From NCBI RefSeq assembly GCF_014764405.1, contig NZ_CP061725.1:2542001-2606000 (forward strand): DNA of 64,000 nucleotides, given 5' to 3'. Under the pieces are notes generated by a model. That model worked only from the letters and a program-made list of their open reading frames with translations, was not told the DNA's origin and did no database searches. Positions within the stretch are counted from its first letter, which is position 1. Each line of letters opens with the position of its first letter. Positions 41,301 to 50,273 of this stretch are shown in pieces. The position numbers were made by a program, and so were the translations under genes. Source of the DNA: Micromonospora craniellae (GTDB lineage Bacteria; Actinomycetota; Actinomycetes; Mycobacteriales; Micromonosporaceae).

Positions 41301-42667
41301 CCACCGAGCTTGCCCTCGGTGCCCACCTCACGGGCCACCCGGGTCACCTCGTCGGCGAACGACGACAACTGATCGACCATCGTGTTCACGGTCGACTTCA
41401 ACTCCAGGATCTCGCCCCGGGCGTCCACCGTGATCTTCTGCGACAGATCACCCTTGGCGACGGCGGTGGACACCTGCGAGATGTTGCGGACCTGACTGGT
41501 CAGGTTGCCGGCGAGCTGGTTGACGTTCTCGGTCAAGTCGCGCCAGGTGCCGGAGACGCCGCGTACCTGGGCCTGGCCGCCGAGCTTGCCCTCGGTGCCC
41601 ACCTCACGGGCCACCCGGGTCACCTCGTCGGCGAACGACGAGAGCTGGTCGACCATCGTGTTGACGGTGTCCTTGAGCTCCAGGATCTCGCCCTGGGCGG
41701 CCACCGTGATCTTCTGCGACAGATCGCCCCGGGCCACCGCCGTCGAGACCTGCGCGATGTTGCGGACCTGGGCGGTCAGGTTCGACGCCATCGAGTTGAC
41801 GCTGTCTGTCAGGTCCTTCCAGGTGCCGGCCACGCCGGGCACCTCCGCCTGGCCGCCGAGCTTGCCCTCGGTGCCCACCTCACGGGCCACCCGGGTCACC
41901 TGCTCGGCGAAGAGGCGCAGCGTGTCGGTCAACGAGTTCATGGTGTCGGCCAGCGCCGCCACCTCGCCCCGCGCGCTGACCGTGATCTTCTGCGACAGGT
42001 CGCCCTTCGCCACCGCCGTCGCAACCTGCGAGATCGACCGCACCTGGCCGGTAAGGTTGGAGGCCATGGTGTTCACCGAGTCGGTGAGGTCCTTCCAGGT
42101 GCCGGCCACCCCGCGTACGTCGGCCTGGCCACCGAGCTTGCCCTCGGTGCCCACCTCACGGGCCACCCGGGTCACCTCGTTGGAGAAGGACGAGAGCTGG
42201 TCGACCATGGTGTTGACCGTGCGGCCGATGCGCAGGTACTCGCCGCGCAGCGGGCGACCGTCCATCTCCAGCGCCATGTGCTGGGAGAGGTCGCCGTCGG
42301 CGACCGCCACGATGACCCGGGCGATCTCGGTGGTCGGCCGGCCCAGGTCGTCGATCAACGAGTTGACCGCGCGCTGCCCCTCCGCCCAGGAGCCGTCCAG
42401 CCCCTCCTCGTCCAGGCGTTCGGTCAGCCGACCGTCGCGTCCCACGACCCGGCTGATCCGGCGCAGGTCGAGATGCTGCCGCTCCTGGAGCGACACCACG
42501 TCGTTGAAGGCGTCGGCCACCTCGCCGGCCGCCCCCGAACGCCGGGGCAACCTGACCTTGAGATCGCCACCGCGGACCCGTCGCAGCGCCTCGGCCAGCT
42601 CGGTGAGGACCGCCTCGTGGTCGGCGGCGGAGGTGTCCGCAGTCGCCGACTGTTTCGCCGTGGTCAT
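38297..42667 (-). CDS. poly-HAMP hybrid histidine kinase (fungal group III-like)
   Basis: A 1,456-residue soluble hybrid kinase. Residues about 25-805 are an array of HAMP units with a 92-residue period; seven carry the signature EGKLGGQA and one degenerate copy (VGRDGRLTERLDEEG) precedes them. A GAF domain (about 820-975), a coiled coil, HisKA with SHELRTPLN (His about 1,050), HATPase and a C-terminal receiver (acceptor Asp in VLMDAMMPDQDG, about 1,380) follow. No membrane helix is seen. The repeat sequence is strikingly like fungal Nik1/Os-1 kinases, the osmosensing targets of fludioxonil. ATG 42667 is chosen for the GAGGA just upstream. It pairs with the response regulator downstream. Confidence 0.93.
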   Translation of the reverse strand: MTTAKQSATADTSAADHEAVLTELAEALRRVRGGDLKVRLPRRSGAAGEVADAFNDVVSLQERQHLDLRRISRVVGRDGRLTERLDEEGLDGSWAEGQRAVNSLIDDLGRPTTEIARVIVAVADGDLSQHMALEMDGRPLRGEYLRIGRTVNTMVDQLSSFSNEVTRVAREVGTEGKLGGQADVRGVAGTWKDLTDSVNTMASNLTGQVRSISQVATAVAKGDLSQKITVSARGEVAALADTMNSLTDTLRLFAEQVTRVAREVGTEGKLGGQAEVPGVAGTWKDLTDSVNSMASNLTAQVRNIAQVSTAVARGDLSQKITVAAQGEILELKDTVNTMVDQLSSFADEVTRVAREVGTEGKLGGQAQVRGVSGTWRDLTENVNQLAGNLTSQVRNISQVSTAVAKGDLSQKITVDARGEILELKSTVNTMVDQLSSFADEVTRVAREVGTEGKLGGQAEVKGVSGTWRDLTDNVNSMASNLTGQVRNIASVTTAVAKGDLSQKITVDARGEILELKSTVNTMVDQLSSFADEVTRVAREVGTEGKLGGQAQVKGVAGTWRDLTDNVNSMASNLTAQVRNIAQVSTAVAKGDLSQKITVDAQGEILELKSTVNTMVDQLSSFADEVTRVAREVGTEGKLGGQAEVKGVSGTWRDLTDNVNSMASNLTGQVRNIASVTTAVAKGDLSQKITVDAQGEILELKSTVNTMVDQLSSFADEVTRVAREVGSEGKLGGQAQVKGVSGTWRDLTENVNQLASTLTTQLRAIARVSTSVTRGDLTQRITVEAQGEVAELKDNINQMIVTLRETTHKNAEQGWLDSNLARIGGLLQGQRDLGEVCRMIMQEVTPLVDAQLGAFFLADNSEGVMRLRLTASYGYVSRGHDVTFGPGEGLVGQAAISRRTIRVGAVPDGRITLRSGLADTPPADLVVLPVLFEGELLGVIEFATVTPFSELHLAFLERLVSIIGITVNTIQANRRTEELLAQSQRLAHELQEQSAELQRTNAELEEKATLLSEQKGNIETKNREIELARLGLEEKAQQLARASAYKSEFLANMSHELRTPLNSLLLLARLLAENSEQNLSPKQIEFARTIHGAGSDLLSLIDDILDLSKIEAGRMDVEPTEIRFVEIRNYVEQAFAPQADEKGLDFQVRVGPDLPAAVVTDAQRLQQVLRNLLSNAVKFTDNGAVTLRISRAPEHVVFDVPALTNARQVVAFTVIDTGIGISDDKLSLIFEAFQQADGTTSRRYGGTGLGLSISRDLARLIGGTITVTSAPGQGSTFTLYLPDVLAPDAVVAPSPPSPQRAGLPSSLLMPPVELLPQRPEAPKTRQLDGATVLIVDDDVRNVFALTSALELHGMTVLYADNGSDGVRLLAEHPEVDIVLMDAMMPDQDGYETTRQIRRNHRFVDLPIVFLTAKAMPGDRESAIAAGASDYITKPVDLDELIELMTSSISGSRTEEGS
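40440..42200. repeat. 276-bp tandem DNA repeats within the HAMP array
   Basis: At DNA level the HAMP units form a 276-bp (92-codon) tandem repeat. For example the string CGACAACTGATCGACCATCG begins at 40811, 41087 and 41363, exactly 276 bases apart, and the surrounding 200 bases are almost identical in the three copies, with silent differences few. Outer units have diverged more. This implies recent duplication or gene conversion in the middle of the array. Confidence 0.85.
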
Positions 42668-42727
42668 CATTCCTCGCACTCGCATCGGGATACACCGGCC
42701 CGCGCCGGCCACCCCATCATTGTCCCC

Positions 42728-44887
42728 GTGACCTCGAAACCGCCACGGCGCACCGCCGTCCGTATTCCGGACCCGACGCGTGATCAGCTTGGCACCGGGC
42801 GGGTGCCGGGGCAGGATACGAGGGTGTCAGCGGCGGTGGGGCCAACCAGGGACGGGGGCCCGGAGGAGCACATCCGGCGGGTTCGGCTGCCCGCCGACCG
42901 GCGTACGCCGGCCGCCGCACGGGCGGTCGTCCGGTCCGTACTGGCCGAGGCGAACCTGGACGGACTTCTCAATGAGGCACTCCTGCTCACCACGGAGTTG
43001 TCCACCAACGCGGTCGAGCACGCCCGGACCGAACTCGACATCGAGGTCAGCGCCGACTCGTCCGGGCTGACCGTGACCGTCTCGGATTTCGCCTCCGGCC
43101 CGGTCGACGAGCTGACCGTCGGCGTCCGGAACGTGGCGACCGACATCACAGAGGTCGCCGAACGTGGGCGGGGTCTGCTGCTGGTCGACCACTTCGCGAG
43201 CCGGTGGGGCACCACCTACCTGCCCAGCGGCAAGGGCGTGTGGTTCCGGTTGGAACGCCCCGGGCCGCAGCCCGCCCGACCGGACGATTTCGCCCCGCCG
43301 ACCGGCCGTTCGGACGGCAGGCACGCCTCCGTGCCCAGCGCCGGGGCGATGAGCGCGCTGATGCAGATCAGCCCTGACCCGTACGCGGAGGATCCGCTGC
43401 CGGACTTCGCCACCAGCCTGCTCACCCGGGTGGCGGAGATGGTCGGCGCGGCCGGCGGGATGGTACGCCTCGATCGGGGCGACGGACACGGCCCGCAGGC
43501 CCTCGCCCGGTACGGCCGGCAGCCCCGCCCCGGCAACGACCTGCTCCGGGTGCCGCTGGCGGTGCATCGCCCGTACGCGGGTGAGCTGGAACTCGACGCC
43601 GCCCCCACCGCGTACGCCCGGCCGCTGGCCGTGCTGACCGCCGAGCGGCTGTCGCTGCACCTGGAGAACGACCGGCTGCGCCGCGCCGACGTCCGGCGGC
43701 AGGCGTGGCTGACCTTCCTCGCCGAGGCCAGCGAGCTGCTCGCCCAGTCCCTGGACGTGGAGCTGACCATGGCGCTCGTCCCGCAGCTCGTGGTGCCCCG
43801 GCTCGGGCAGTGGTGCGCCGTGCACACCACCGATGAGTGGGGTCGGCTCCGGCTGGCCGCAGCCAGTCACGCCGACGAGTCGATGCTGCCGCAGTTGCAC
43901 GCCACGCTCCGCGAGGCGGGACCGGACTCGGTCCAGGCCCGGCTGCGCGAGGCGAGTCGCAACGGCACCCAGACACCGCTGGGCGCGCCGATGGAGGGCT
44001 TCGCCGTGCCGCTGATCGCCCGAGGTCAGCGCCTCGGCACGCTGGCCGTCGGCCGGCACCAGCGGCACCGGCACGATCCCGACGAGATCGCGGTGCTGGA
44101 GGACGTGGCCCGGCGCGCCGCCCTGGCGATCGAGAACGCCCGCATTCACGCCGAGCGCCGCCGGGTGGCGCAGACGTTGCAGCAGTCTCTGCTGCCGCCG
44201 GTGCTGCCCGTGGTGGACGGCATCGGCTTCGCCGCCGAGTACGTGCCGACCGGCGGCGACGCCGAGGTCGGCGGCGACTTCTACGACGTGGTGCCGATGC
44301 CGGACGACCGTTGGCTGGTGGTGATCGGCGACGTCTCCGGCAAGGGAGTGCAGGCCGCAGCGGTCACCGGGCTGGTCCGGGACGTGATCCGGGTGCTGGC
44401 CGGGGACGGCAAGCCCCTGCCCGAGGTGCTGTCCCGGCTCAACGAGACGCTTGTCGAGCGGGGTGCCGGCCGGTACTGCACGCTGGCCCTGGCGGCGGTC
44501 GGCCCGGGCGAGGACGGGCAGCTCGACGTCGGACTGCACCTGGCCGGTCACGACCGACCGGTGCTGGTACGCGCGGCGGGTGGCCCGGCCACGTTCGTCG
44601 GCACCGGCGGCACCGCGCTCGGTCTGCTCGACGCGATCACCTCGCCGACCCTGGACATCGCCCTCGACCCGGGCGACTGCCTGGTCTTCTACACCGACGG
44701 GGTGACCGAGCGACGTCGGGGCCGGGAGCTGTTCGGCACCGGCCGGCTCCGGGACGCCGCCGCGCCGCTCGCCGGCTACTCGGCGGACGTGGTGGCGGCG
44801 CGACTGCGGGCCACCGCGATCAACTTCTCGGTCGAGGCGCCTCGGGACGACATCGCCATCCTGGTCCTCCGCAACGACGCCGTCTGA
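42728..44887 (+). CDS. HATPase-GAF-PP2C regulator (RsbU/SpoIIE-like)
   Basis: A 719-residue protein as drawn. An RsbW-like ATPase domain (about 55-180: ELSTNAVEHARTELDIEV, GRGLLLVDHFA) is followed by a GAF-type sensor (about 330-480) and a PP2C phosphatase (about 490-719: AEYVPTGGDAEVGGDFYDVV, VIGDVSGKGVQAA, LVFYTDGVTERR, APRDDIAIL). Such proteins dephosphorylate anti-anti-sigma factors; the ATPase domain may also act as an anti-sigma kinase. The start is unsure: GTG 42728 leaves only 60 bases to the divergent kinase, and GTG 42824 (VSAAVGPTRDG) would leave a more normal promoter gap. The open frame upstream to 39,086 is shadow of the kinase. Confidence 0.9.
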   Translation: MTSKPPRRTAVRIPDPTRDQLGTGRVPGQDTRVSAAVGPTRDGGPEEHIRRVRLPADRRTPAAARAVVRSVLAEANLDGLLNEALLLTTELSTNAVEHARTELDIEVSADSSGLTVTVSDFASGPVDELTVGVRNVATDITEVAERGRGLLLVDHFASRWGTTYLPSGKGVWFRLERPGPQPARPDDFAPPTGRSDGRHASVPSAGAMSALMQISPDPYAEDPLPDFATSLLTRVAEMVGAAGGMVRLDRGDGHGPQALARYGRQPRPGNDLLRVPLAVHRPYAGELELDAAPTAYARPLAVLTAERLSLHLENDRLRRADVRRQAWLTFLAEASELLAQSLDVELTMALVPQLVVPRLGQWCAVHTTDEWGRLRLAAASHADESMLPQLHATLREAGPDSVQARLREASRNGTQTPLGAPMEGFAVPLIARGQRLGTLAVGRHQRHRHDPDEIAVLEDVARRAALAIENARIHAERRRVAQTLQQSLLPPVLPVVDGIGFAAEYVPTGGDAEVGGDFYDVVPMPDDRWLVVIGDVSGKGVQAAAVTGLVRDVIRVLAGDGKPLPEVLSRLNETLVERGAGRYCTLALAAVGPGEDGQLDVGLHLAGHDRPVLVRAAGGPATFVGTGGTALGLLDAITSPTLDIALDPGDCLVFYTDGVTERRRGRELFGTGRLRDAAAPLAGYSADVVAARLRATAINFSVEAPRDDIAILVLRNDAV

Positions 44888-44917
44888 CCGCTGGGCCTGC
44901 TGAGACGCCGCCGGACC

Positions 44918-46261
44918 TCACAGGCCGCCGGGGAGGCGACCGGGGGCCAGCCGGTGGCCCGGATCGAGGTGCTGCTTGACGGCGCGCAACCGGGCCATGC
45001 CGGTCAGCTCGCCCCACAGGTCGACGGCCCGCCGGACGGCGGGCGGCGCGGAGAGCACCACACAGCGACCCCGTCGGGCGAGCAGCACGCTGCGCACCGC
45101 GACCAGGATCGACGCCACCCGGTCGGGGGCCATCGTGCCGGGCAGGGCGGCGTGCACCACACCGAGGCCGGCGGAGCCACGGACCGGCACCGGCGCGCCG
45201 GCCGCGTCCCGCAACGCGTAGACGGCGGCGTGCAGGTCGTTGATCGGCACCTCCAGCCGGAGCGCGGTGTCACCGGGGGCGAACGGGTAGCTGCGCCACC
45301 AGGACGGCGCGGACCGGGCGACGGTGGCCCGGGCGCCGAGCATCGACCTGAGCCGGTCGGACCGCTCCGCCACGTCGGACGGGCCGCCTTCCAGCAGCAC
45401 CACCAGCGAGCCGGCACCCGCCGGGCCGGTCGACGGGCGCCCCGTCATGGACGGGTGACGCGCCATCGACTCGGCCCGGTGGTCCCGGGGCCGGGGTCCC
45501 GCGCCGGCCGGCAGGTCCATCTCGATGGCAGCCGGGTCGAGCCGGGCGGCGAGCACCGCCCGGACCAGGTCGTGCACCTCCAGTGGGGTCCACACCGGGC
45601 GGGTCACCCAGACCCGGCTGGCGGGCAGGGGCTGCACCCGCAGGGTCGCGCTGACCAGCACGCCGAGCGCCCCCTCCGAGCCGCACAGCAGCCGGGCCTG
45701 GGCCAGCCCGGCCGCTCCGCCACCGGCCTCGGCCAGCTCACCGTCGGCGGCCAGGTAGCGCAGGCCGACGAGCTGGTCGCAGGCGGTGCCGTGCCGGTGT
45801 CGCAGCGGACCGGCCTCGTCGGCGGCGAGCACCCCGCCGACCGTGGCGCCGGGCGAGGGCGCGTCCAGCGCCAGCCGCTGACCGGTGCGTTCCAGGCTGG
45901 CCTGCACCGCGCGCAGCGGCGTGCCGGCACCGACCTCGGCGGTGCCCTGGCCGGCCGGCTGGTGACCGATGCCGGCCAGCCGACCGGTGTCGAGCATGAT
46001 GTCGACCCGCTCCGGCACGGCACCCCAATCGATCTTGGTGCCGGCACCGCGTGCCACCACCGTCAGGTCGTGCCGCGCGGCGAGCCGCAGCACCTCTGCC
46101 GCCGGGTGGGTGCCGCCGGGCACCGCGACCCAGCGGGCCAGTCGCCCGGCCACCTCGTCGGCCGGACCGGCGAACCGGGCGAAGCGTGAACCGCAGATCT
46201 CGGTGAGCCGACGGGCGATGTCGAGGGCACCGGACCCGCCGGTGGAACGCGCTGGCAGCAT
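44918..46261 (-). CDS. FAD-binding oxidoreductase, glycolate oxidase subunit type
   Basis: A 447-residue FAD-linked oxidase of the PCMH fold. The FAD-binding half has HDLTVVARGAGTKIDWG, GAGTPLRAVQASL, SPGATVGGVLAADEAG and GSEGALGVLVSATLRV. The C-terminal half is shorter than in GlcD and resembles GlcE. ATG 46261 (MLPARSTGG) is chosen; the longer frame has no codon bias. It would oxidise a 2-hydroxy acid, but the partner subunits are not nearby, so the substrate is open. It converges on the PP2C gene and diverges from the peptidase. Confidence 0.85.
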   Translation of the reverse strand: MLPARSTGGSGALDIARRLTEICGSRFARFAGPADEVAGRLARWVAVPGGTHPAAEVLRLAARHDLTVVARGAGTKIDWGAVPERVDIMLDTGRLAGIGHQPAGQGTAEVGAGTPLRAVQASLERTGQRLALDAPSPGATVGGVLAADEAGPLRHRHGTACDQLVGLRYLAADGELAEAGGGAAGLAQARLLCGSEGALGVLVSATLRVQPLPASRVWVTRPVWTPLEVHDLVRAVLAARLDPAAIEMDLPAGAGPRPRDHRAESMARHPSMTGRPSTGPAGAGSLVVLLEGGPSDVAERSDRLRSMLGARATVARSAPSWWRSYPFAPGDTALRLEVPINDLHAAVYALRDAAGAPVPVRGSAGLGVVHAALPGTMAPDRVASILVAVRSVLLARRGRCVVLSAPPAVRRAVDLWGELTGMARLRAVKQHLDPGHRLAPGRLPGGL

Positions 46262-46343
46262 GGCTGCGATCGTACATGTGTTCGAACGGCGTGGTGGGGA
46301 TTCGCGCCGCCCGAGACGCCCGGCCTGCCGGTAACGTGGCGCC

Positions 46344-48440
46344 GTGACCACCGAGACCCCCGTGCCCGTAGCCAGGCAGGTGCCGACCGAACGCGTCCAC
46401 CACGGCGTTACCGTCGTCGACGAGTACGCCTGGCTGGCCACCAAGGACGACCCTGAGACGATCAACTACCTCAAGGCCGAGAACGCCTGGACCGAGTCGC
46501 GTACGGCGCACCTGGCCGAGCTGCGCACGGAACTGTTCGAGGAGATCCGCCGGCGCACCCAGGAGACCGACCTGTCGGTGCCGACCCGCAAGGGCAGGCA
46601 CTGGTACTACTCCCGGACGGTCGAGGGCAAGCAGTACGGCGTGCACTGCCGCCGGCCGGTCCGCGACGGCGAGACCACGCCGCCGATCAGCCCCGACGGC
46701 GCCCCGCTGGACGGCGAGGAGGTGCTGCTCGACGGCAACCTGCTCGCCGAGGGCCACGACTTCTTCTCGCTGGGCGCCTTCGACGTGAGCCCGGACGGCC
46801 GGTTCCTGGCCTACTCGACCGACTTCTCCGGCAAGGAACGCTTCACCCTCCGGATCAAGGACCTCAGCACCGGCGAGCTGCTGCCCGACGAGATCCCCGA
46901 CACCTTCTACGGCACCGCCTGGGCCGCCGACGCCTCGGTGCTGTTCTACGTCACCGTGGACGACGCCTGGCGTCCGCACCGGGTCTGGCGGCACGTGCTC
47001 GGTACGGCCGCCGCCGACGACGTGGTGGTGCACTCCGAGGACGACGAGCGGTTCTGGGTCGGGGTCGAGCTGACCCGCTCGGAACGCTTCATCCTGATCG
47101 ACATCGCCAGCAAGATCACCAGCGAGGTACGCGTCATCCCGGCCGGCAACCCCACCGGCGAGCCGGCCGTGATCGCCCCCCGCCGGCAGGGCGTCGAGTA
47201 CTCGGTGGAGCACCACGGGCACCGGTTCCTGATCCTGCACAACGACGGCGCGGAGGACTTCGCGCTGGCGTACACCTCGGCCGACGCCCCGGGCGACTGG
47301 GTGCCACTGATCGCGCACTCCCCCGGCACCCGTCTGGAGTCCGTCGACGCCTTCGCCGATCACCTGGTCGTCACGCTGCGCGCCAACGGGCTGACCGGGC
47401 TGCGGGTGCTGCCGGTCGGTGGCGGCGACGGTCACGGCATCGAGTTCCCCGAGCCGCTGCACACGGCCGGGCTGGACTCGAACCCGGAGTACCGCACCGG
47501 GCGGGTGCGGCTGCGCTACACCTCGCTGGTCACCCCGGACTCGGTGTACGACTACGACCTGGTGACCCGCGAGATGACGCTGCTGCGGCGGCGACCGGTG
47601 CTACCCGGACCGGACGGGCGGGAGTACCGGCCGGAGGACTACGAGCAGCACCGGGACTGGGCCCTGGCCGACGACGGCACCAAGGTGCCGATCTCGCTGG
47701 TCTGCCGCCGGGACACCCCCCGCGATGGTTCCGCGCCCTGCGTCATCTACGGCTACGGCTCGTACGAGGCCAGCATGGACCCCTGGTTCTCGGTCGGGCG
47801 GCTGTCCCTGCTGGACCGTGGCGTGATCTTCGCGGTGGCCCACATCCGGGGCGGCGGCGAGTTGGGCCGGAGCTGGTACGAGCAGGGCAAGCTGCTGGCC
47901 AAGAAGAACACCTTCACCGATTTCGTCGCCTGCGCCCGGCACCTGGCCAAGGCGGGCTGGACATCGTCGGACCGGCTGCTCGCCCGGGGCGGCTCGGCCG
48001 GCGGGTTGCTGATGGGCGCGGTGGCCAACCTCGCGCCGGACGCCTTCACCGCCATCGTCGCGCAGGTGCCGTTCGTGGACGCGCTCTCCACGATCCTCGA
48101 CCCGTCGCTGCCGCTGACCGTCACCGAGTGGGAGGAGTGGGGCAACCCGCTCGCCGACCCGGAGGTGTACGCCTACATGAAGTCGTACACACCGTACGAG
48201 AACGTGGCCGACCGCGACTACCCGGCGATCCTGGCGATGACCAGCCTCAACGACACCCGGGTGCTCTACCACGAACCGGCGAAGTGGATCGCCCGGCTGC
48301 GGGCCCTCGCGCCGCAGGGCGAGTACCTGCTCAAGACCGAGATGGAGGCGGGCCACGGCGGGCCCAGCGGGCGCTACGACGCCTGGCGCGAGGAGGCGTT
48401 CGTCAACGCCTGGACCCTGGACCGGATCGGCCGCATCTGA
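46344..48440 (+). CDS. S9 family prolyl oligopeptidase / oligopeptidase B
   Basis: A 698-residue cytosolic serine peptidase. An N-terminal beta-propeller (about 60-420) limits access to short peptides. The alpha/beta hydrolase domain has the Ser in RGGSAGGLLMG (about 551), Asp in SLNDTRVLYHEP and His in EAGHGGPSGR, in family order; ERFWVG and GSYEASMDPWFS also match. It is probably oligopeptidase B-like, cleaving after basic residues, by its GEYLLKTEMEAGHGG region. The GTG start follows weak ribosome signals. A strong hairpin lies 45 bases after the stop. Confidence 0.93.
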   Translation: MTTETPVPVARQVPTERVHHGVTVVDEYAWLATKDDPETINYLKAENAWTESRTAHLAELRTELFEEIRRRTQETDLSVPTRKGRHWYYSRTVEGKQYGVHCRRPVRDGETTPPISPDGAPLDGEEVLLDGNLLAEGHDFFSLGAFDVSPDGRFLAYSTDFSGKERFTLRIKDLSTGELLPDEIPDTFYGTAWAADASVLFYVTVDDAWRPHRVWRHVLGTAAADDVVVHSEDDERFWVGVELTRSERFILIDIASKITSEVRVIPAGNPTGEPAVIAPRRQGVEYSVEHHGHRFLILHNDGAEDFALAYTSADAPGDWVPLIAHSPGTRLESVDAFADHLVVTLRANGLTGLRVLPVGGGDGHGIEFPEPLHTAGLDSNPEYRTGRVRLRYTSLVTPDSVYDYDLVTREMTLLRRRPVLPGPDGREYRPEDYEQHRDWALADDGTKVPISLVCRRDTPRDGSAPCVIYGYGSYEASMDPWFSVGRLSLLDRGVIFAVAHIRGGGELGRSWYEQGKLLAKKNTFTDFVACARHLAKAGWTSSDRLLARGGSAGGLLMGAVANLAPDAFTAIVAQVPFVDALSTILDPSLPLTVTEWEEWGNPLADPEVYAYMKSYTPYENVADRDYPAILAMTSLNDTRVLYHEPAKWIARLRALAPQGEYLLKTEMEAGHGGPSGRYDAWREEAFVNAWTLDRIGRI

Positions 48441-48484
48441 CCGCGTCGCCAGCGCAGAACGGGCCAATATCCCAGCCGGCTTGG

Positions 48485-48517
48485 TGTGTGTGCGACACCA
48501 AATATGTCGCACACACA
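48485..48517 (+). terminator. perfect 13-bp hairpin after the peptidase gene
   Basis: Arms TGTGTGTGCGACA (48485-48497) and TGTCGCACACACA (48505-48517) around CCAAATA. It is 44 bases after the S9 peptidase stop. No U-tract follows. It is a good terminator, though the TGCGACA-N7-TGTCGCA shape also looks like a GntR-type operator. Confidence 0.65.
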
Positions 48518-48882
48518 ACAACCTTCAGACCAGGACAACGTCCGGACCGGGCTGCTGTGCTGTGGCTCCGCGGTGGTCGGCCTGGCGATCGCCTGGTCCG
48601 CCGGCCTCTTTGACACGGGATAAGCCCGCGCACTACGGCTGGCCGGACGACCAAGGCATGGCTGGACATACCCGCGAAGGTGGCTCCAGCCGGCCGGGGT
48701 CGGCGTCGCCAGGTCACCAGCATCGGCGGCCTGACACCGGTCCCGCCGAACCACCTCGCCCATGCTCTGCGCCGCCCCGCCTTACCTGGAGCCGCGCCCC
48801 CTCGATCTCCGGCCCGCGCCGTACCCGCCAAAACCTGCAAAATCGGGGTGGAAATGCCTCATAGAACCAGTCGCCTGCTCCA

Positions 48883-48903
48883 GTAAACATTCAGGGCCAC
48901 TCC
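48883..48903 (+). repeat. left terminal inverted repeat of the IS66-type element
   Basis: Begins GTAAACATTCAGGGCCACTC. It matches the reverse complement of 50274-50294 except at one base (A/G at the fifth position). Confidence 0.92.
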
Positions 48904-48959
48904 GTGTGGTGATCTTGGGTGGCTGTGCGTGATCGACTGACTGGTTTGATCTTGACGGC

Positions 48960-50214
48960 GTGTCGATGCGTGGCCGGGTGCGATCGATGTGTTGTGATCG
49001 GTGGGTGTCTGGCCTGGAGGAGTTGTCGCGTGAGGAGTTGATCGGGCTCACGCGACAGCTGATCGTCCAGGTGGGACAGTTGACCCGGGCGAACCAGGAG
49101 TTGACCGATCGGGTCGCCCGGTTGGAACGCCTGGTGTCGCGTAACAGCGGGAATTCGGGGATGCCGCCGTCGAAGGATGATGATCCGGGTCGGAGGCCGC
49201 CGGCGGAGGCGTCCGCGTCGGAGCCCGCGGCCGGTGTCGGTAAGCGGAGCCGAGGTAAGCAGCGGGGTGCGCCGGGGGCTCAGCTGTCGTGGTCATCGGC
49301 TGCGGATGACACTGTGGATCATTTTCCCGGTGGGGTGTGTGGATGCGGTTCGGATCTGGCTTCGGCGGTTGATCTGGGGGTTTACGCCTCGCATCAGCAG
49401 GTCGATGTGCCGGTGATGACGGCGACGGTCACCCAGCATGATCGGCACGCGGTGCGCTGCGGGTGCGGGGCGATGCACGTCGCGGCCCGCCCTGACGGGG
49501 TGCCGGACGCGACCGTCTCGTACGGGCCGAACCTTGCGGCGTGGTGCGTCTATCTGATGGTGGTGCACGCGATTCCGGTGGCCCGGTGCGCTGACCTGGT
49601 CGCCGCGTTGACCGGCTCGCGTCCGTCGGACGGGTTCGTCCACGCGTTGATCGGCCGGGCCGCGGCGGGGGTGGCCGAGTCGAACCGGATCATCCGCACG
49701 CTGATCGCCCTCGCGCATGTGGTCTCCTGCGACGAGACCCCGATCCGGGTCGGTGCCCGCAAGGTCAAGAAGTACCTGCTGGTCGCCTGCACCCGCCTCT
49801 ACACCTGGTACCTGCTCGGTGACCGTAGCCTCGCACATCGCCGACCCGCTGATCGACACCTACCGGCACGGGGCACGCGTCGGACTCAAGGAGGTCGCCC
49901 GGGTCGACGGCCGGAAACAGCCGAAACACCGGGCGCTGCTGGAAGACCTCCGCGACCGCGAGGCCGACATCCTGCGGTTCACCACCGACCTGCGCATCCC
50001 ACCCACCTCGAACCAGGCCGAACGCGACCTACGACCAGCGAAGACCCAGCAGAAGATCTCCGGACGGCTCACCAGCGAGAAGGTCACCGAACACCGCTAC
50101 TCCATCCGCGGCTACATCTCCACCGTGACCAAACACCACGCCGACGTCATCACCGCGATCCGCGACGCCATCCTCGGCCGACCCTGGACACCACCCGCCT
50201 GGACACCCGGCTAA
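48960..50214 (+). pseudogene. IS66 family transposase, internal deletion and frameshift
   Basis: The N-terminal part in one frame has the IS66 leucine-zipper-like start (LEELSREELIGLTRQLIVQV), the zinc motif region (GGVCGCGSDL, RCGCG) and the first catalytic stretch (VVSCDETPIRVGARKVKKYL, TWYLLGDRS). It then jumps to another frame at about 49,830, resuming at HIADPLIDTYRHGARVGLKEV and ending with TSNQAERDLRPAKTQQKISG and the C-terminal IRDAILGRPW. About 100 residues with the second catalytic Asp (HDRYQNYD in relatives) are missing. Start codon uncertain (GTG/ATG 48960-49010). Not functional. Confidence 0.88.
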
Positions 50215-50273
50215 CCCACCACAAGCAACGACCGCCACCACCCATCACACACAGCCACCAACGGCTACATCAT

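Noticed and set aside
39086..42727. Very long plus-strand open frame opposite the poly-HAMP kinase, continuous with the PP2C gene
   Set aside because: It mirrors the kinase codons and HAMP repeats; the sequence is His/Arg/Gly-rich with no fold. Only the part after about 42,728 has PP2C family features.
46275..46290. GTTCGAAC-like palindrome between the FAD oxidase and peptidase genes, considered as an SOS box
   Set aside because: The spacing does not fit TCGAAC-N4-GTTCGA.
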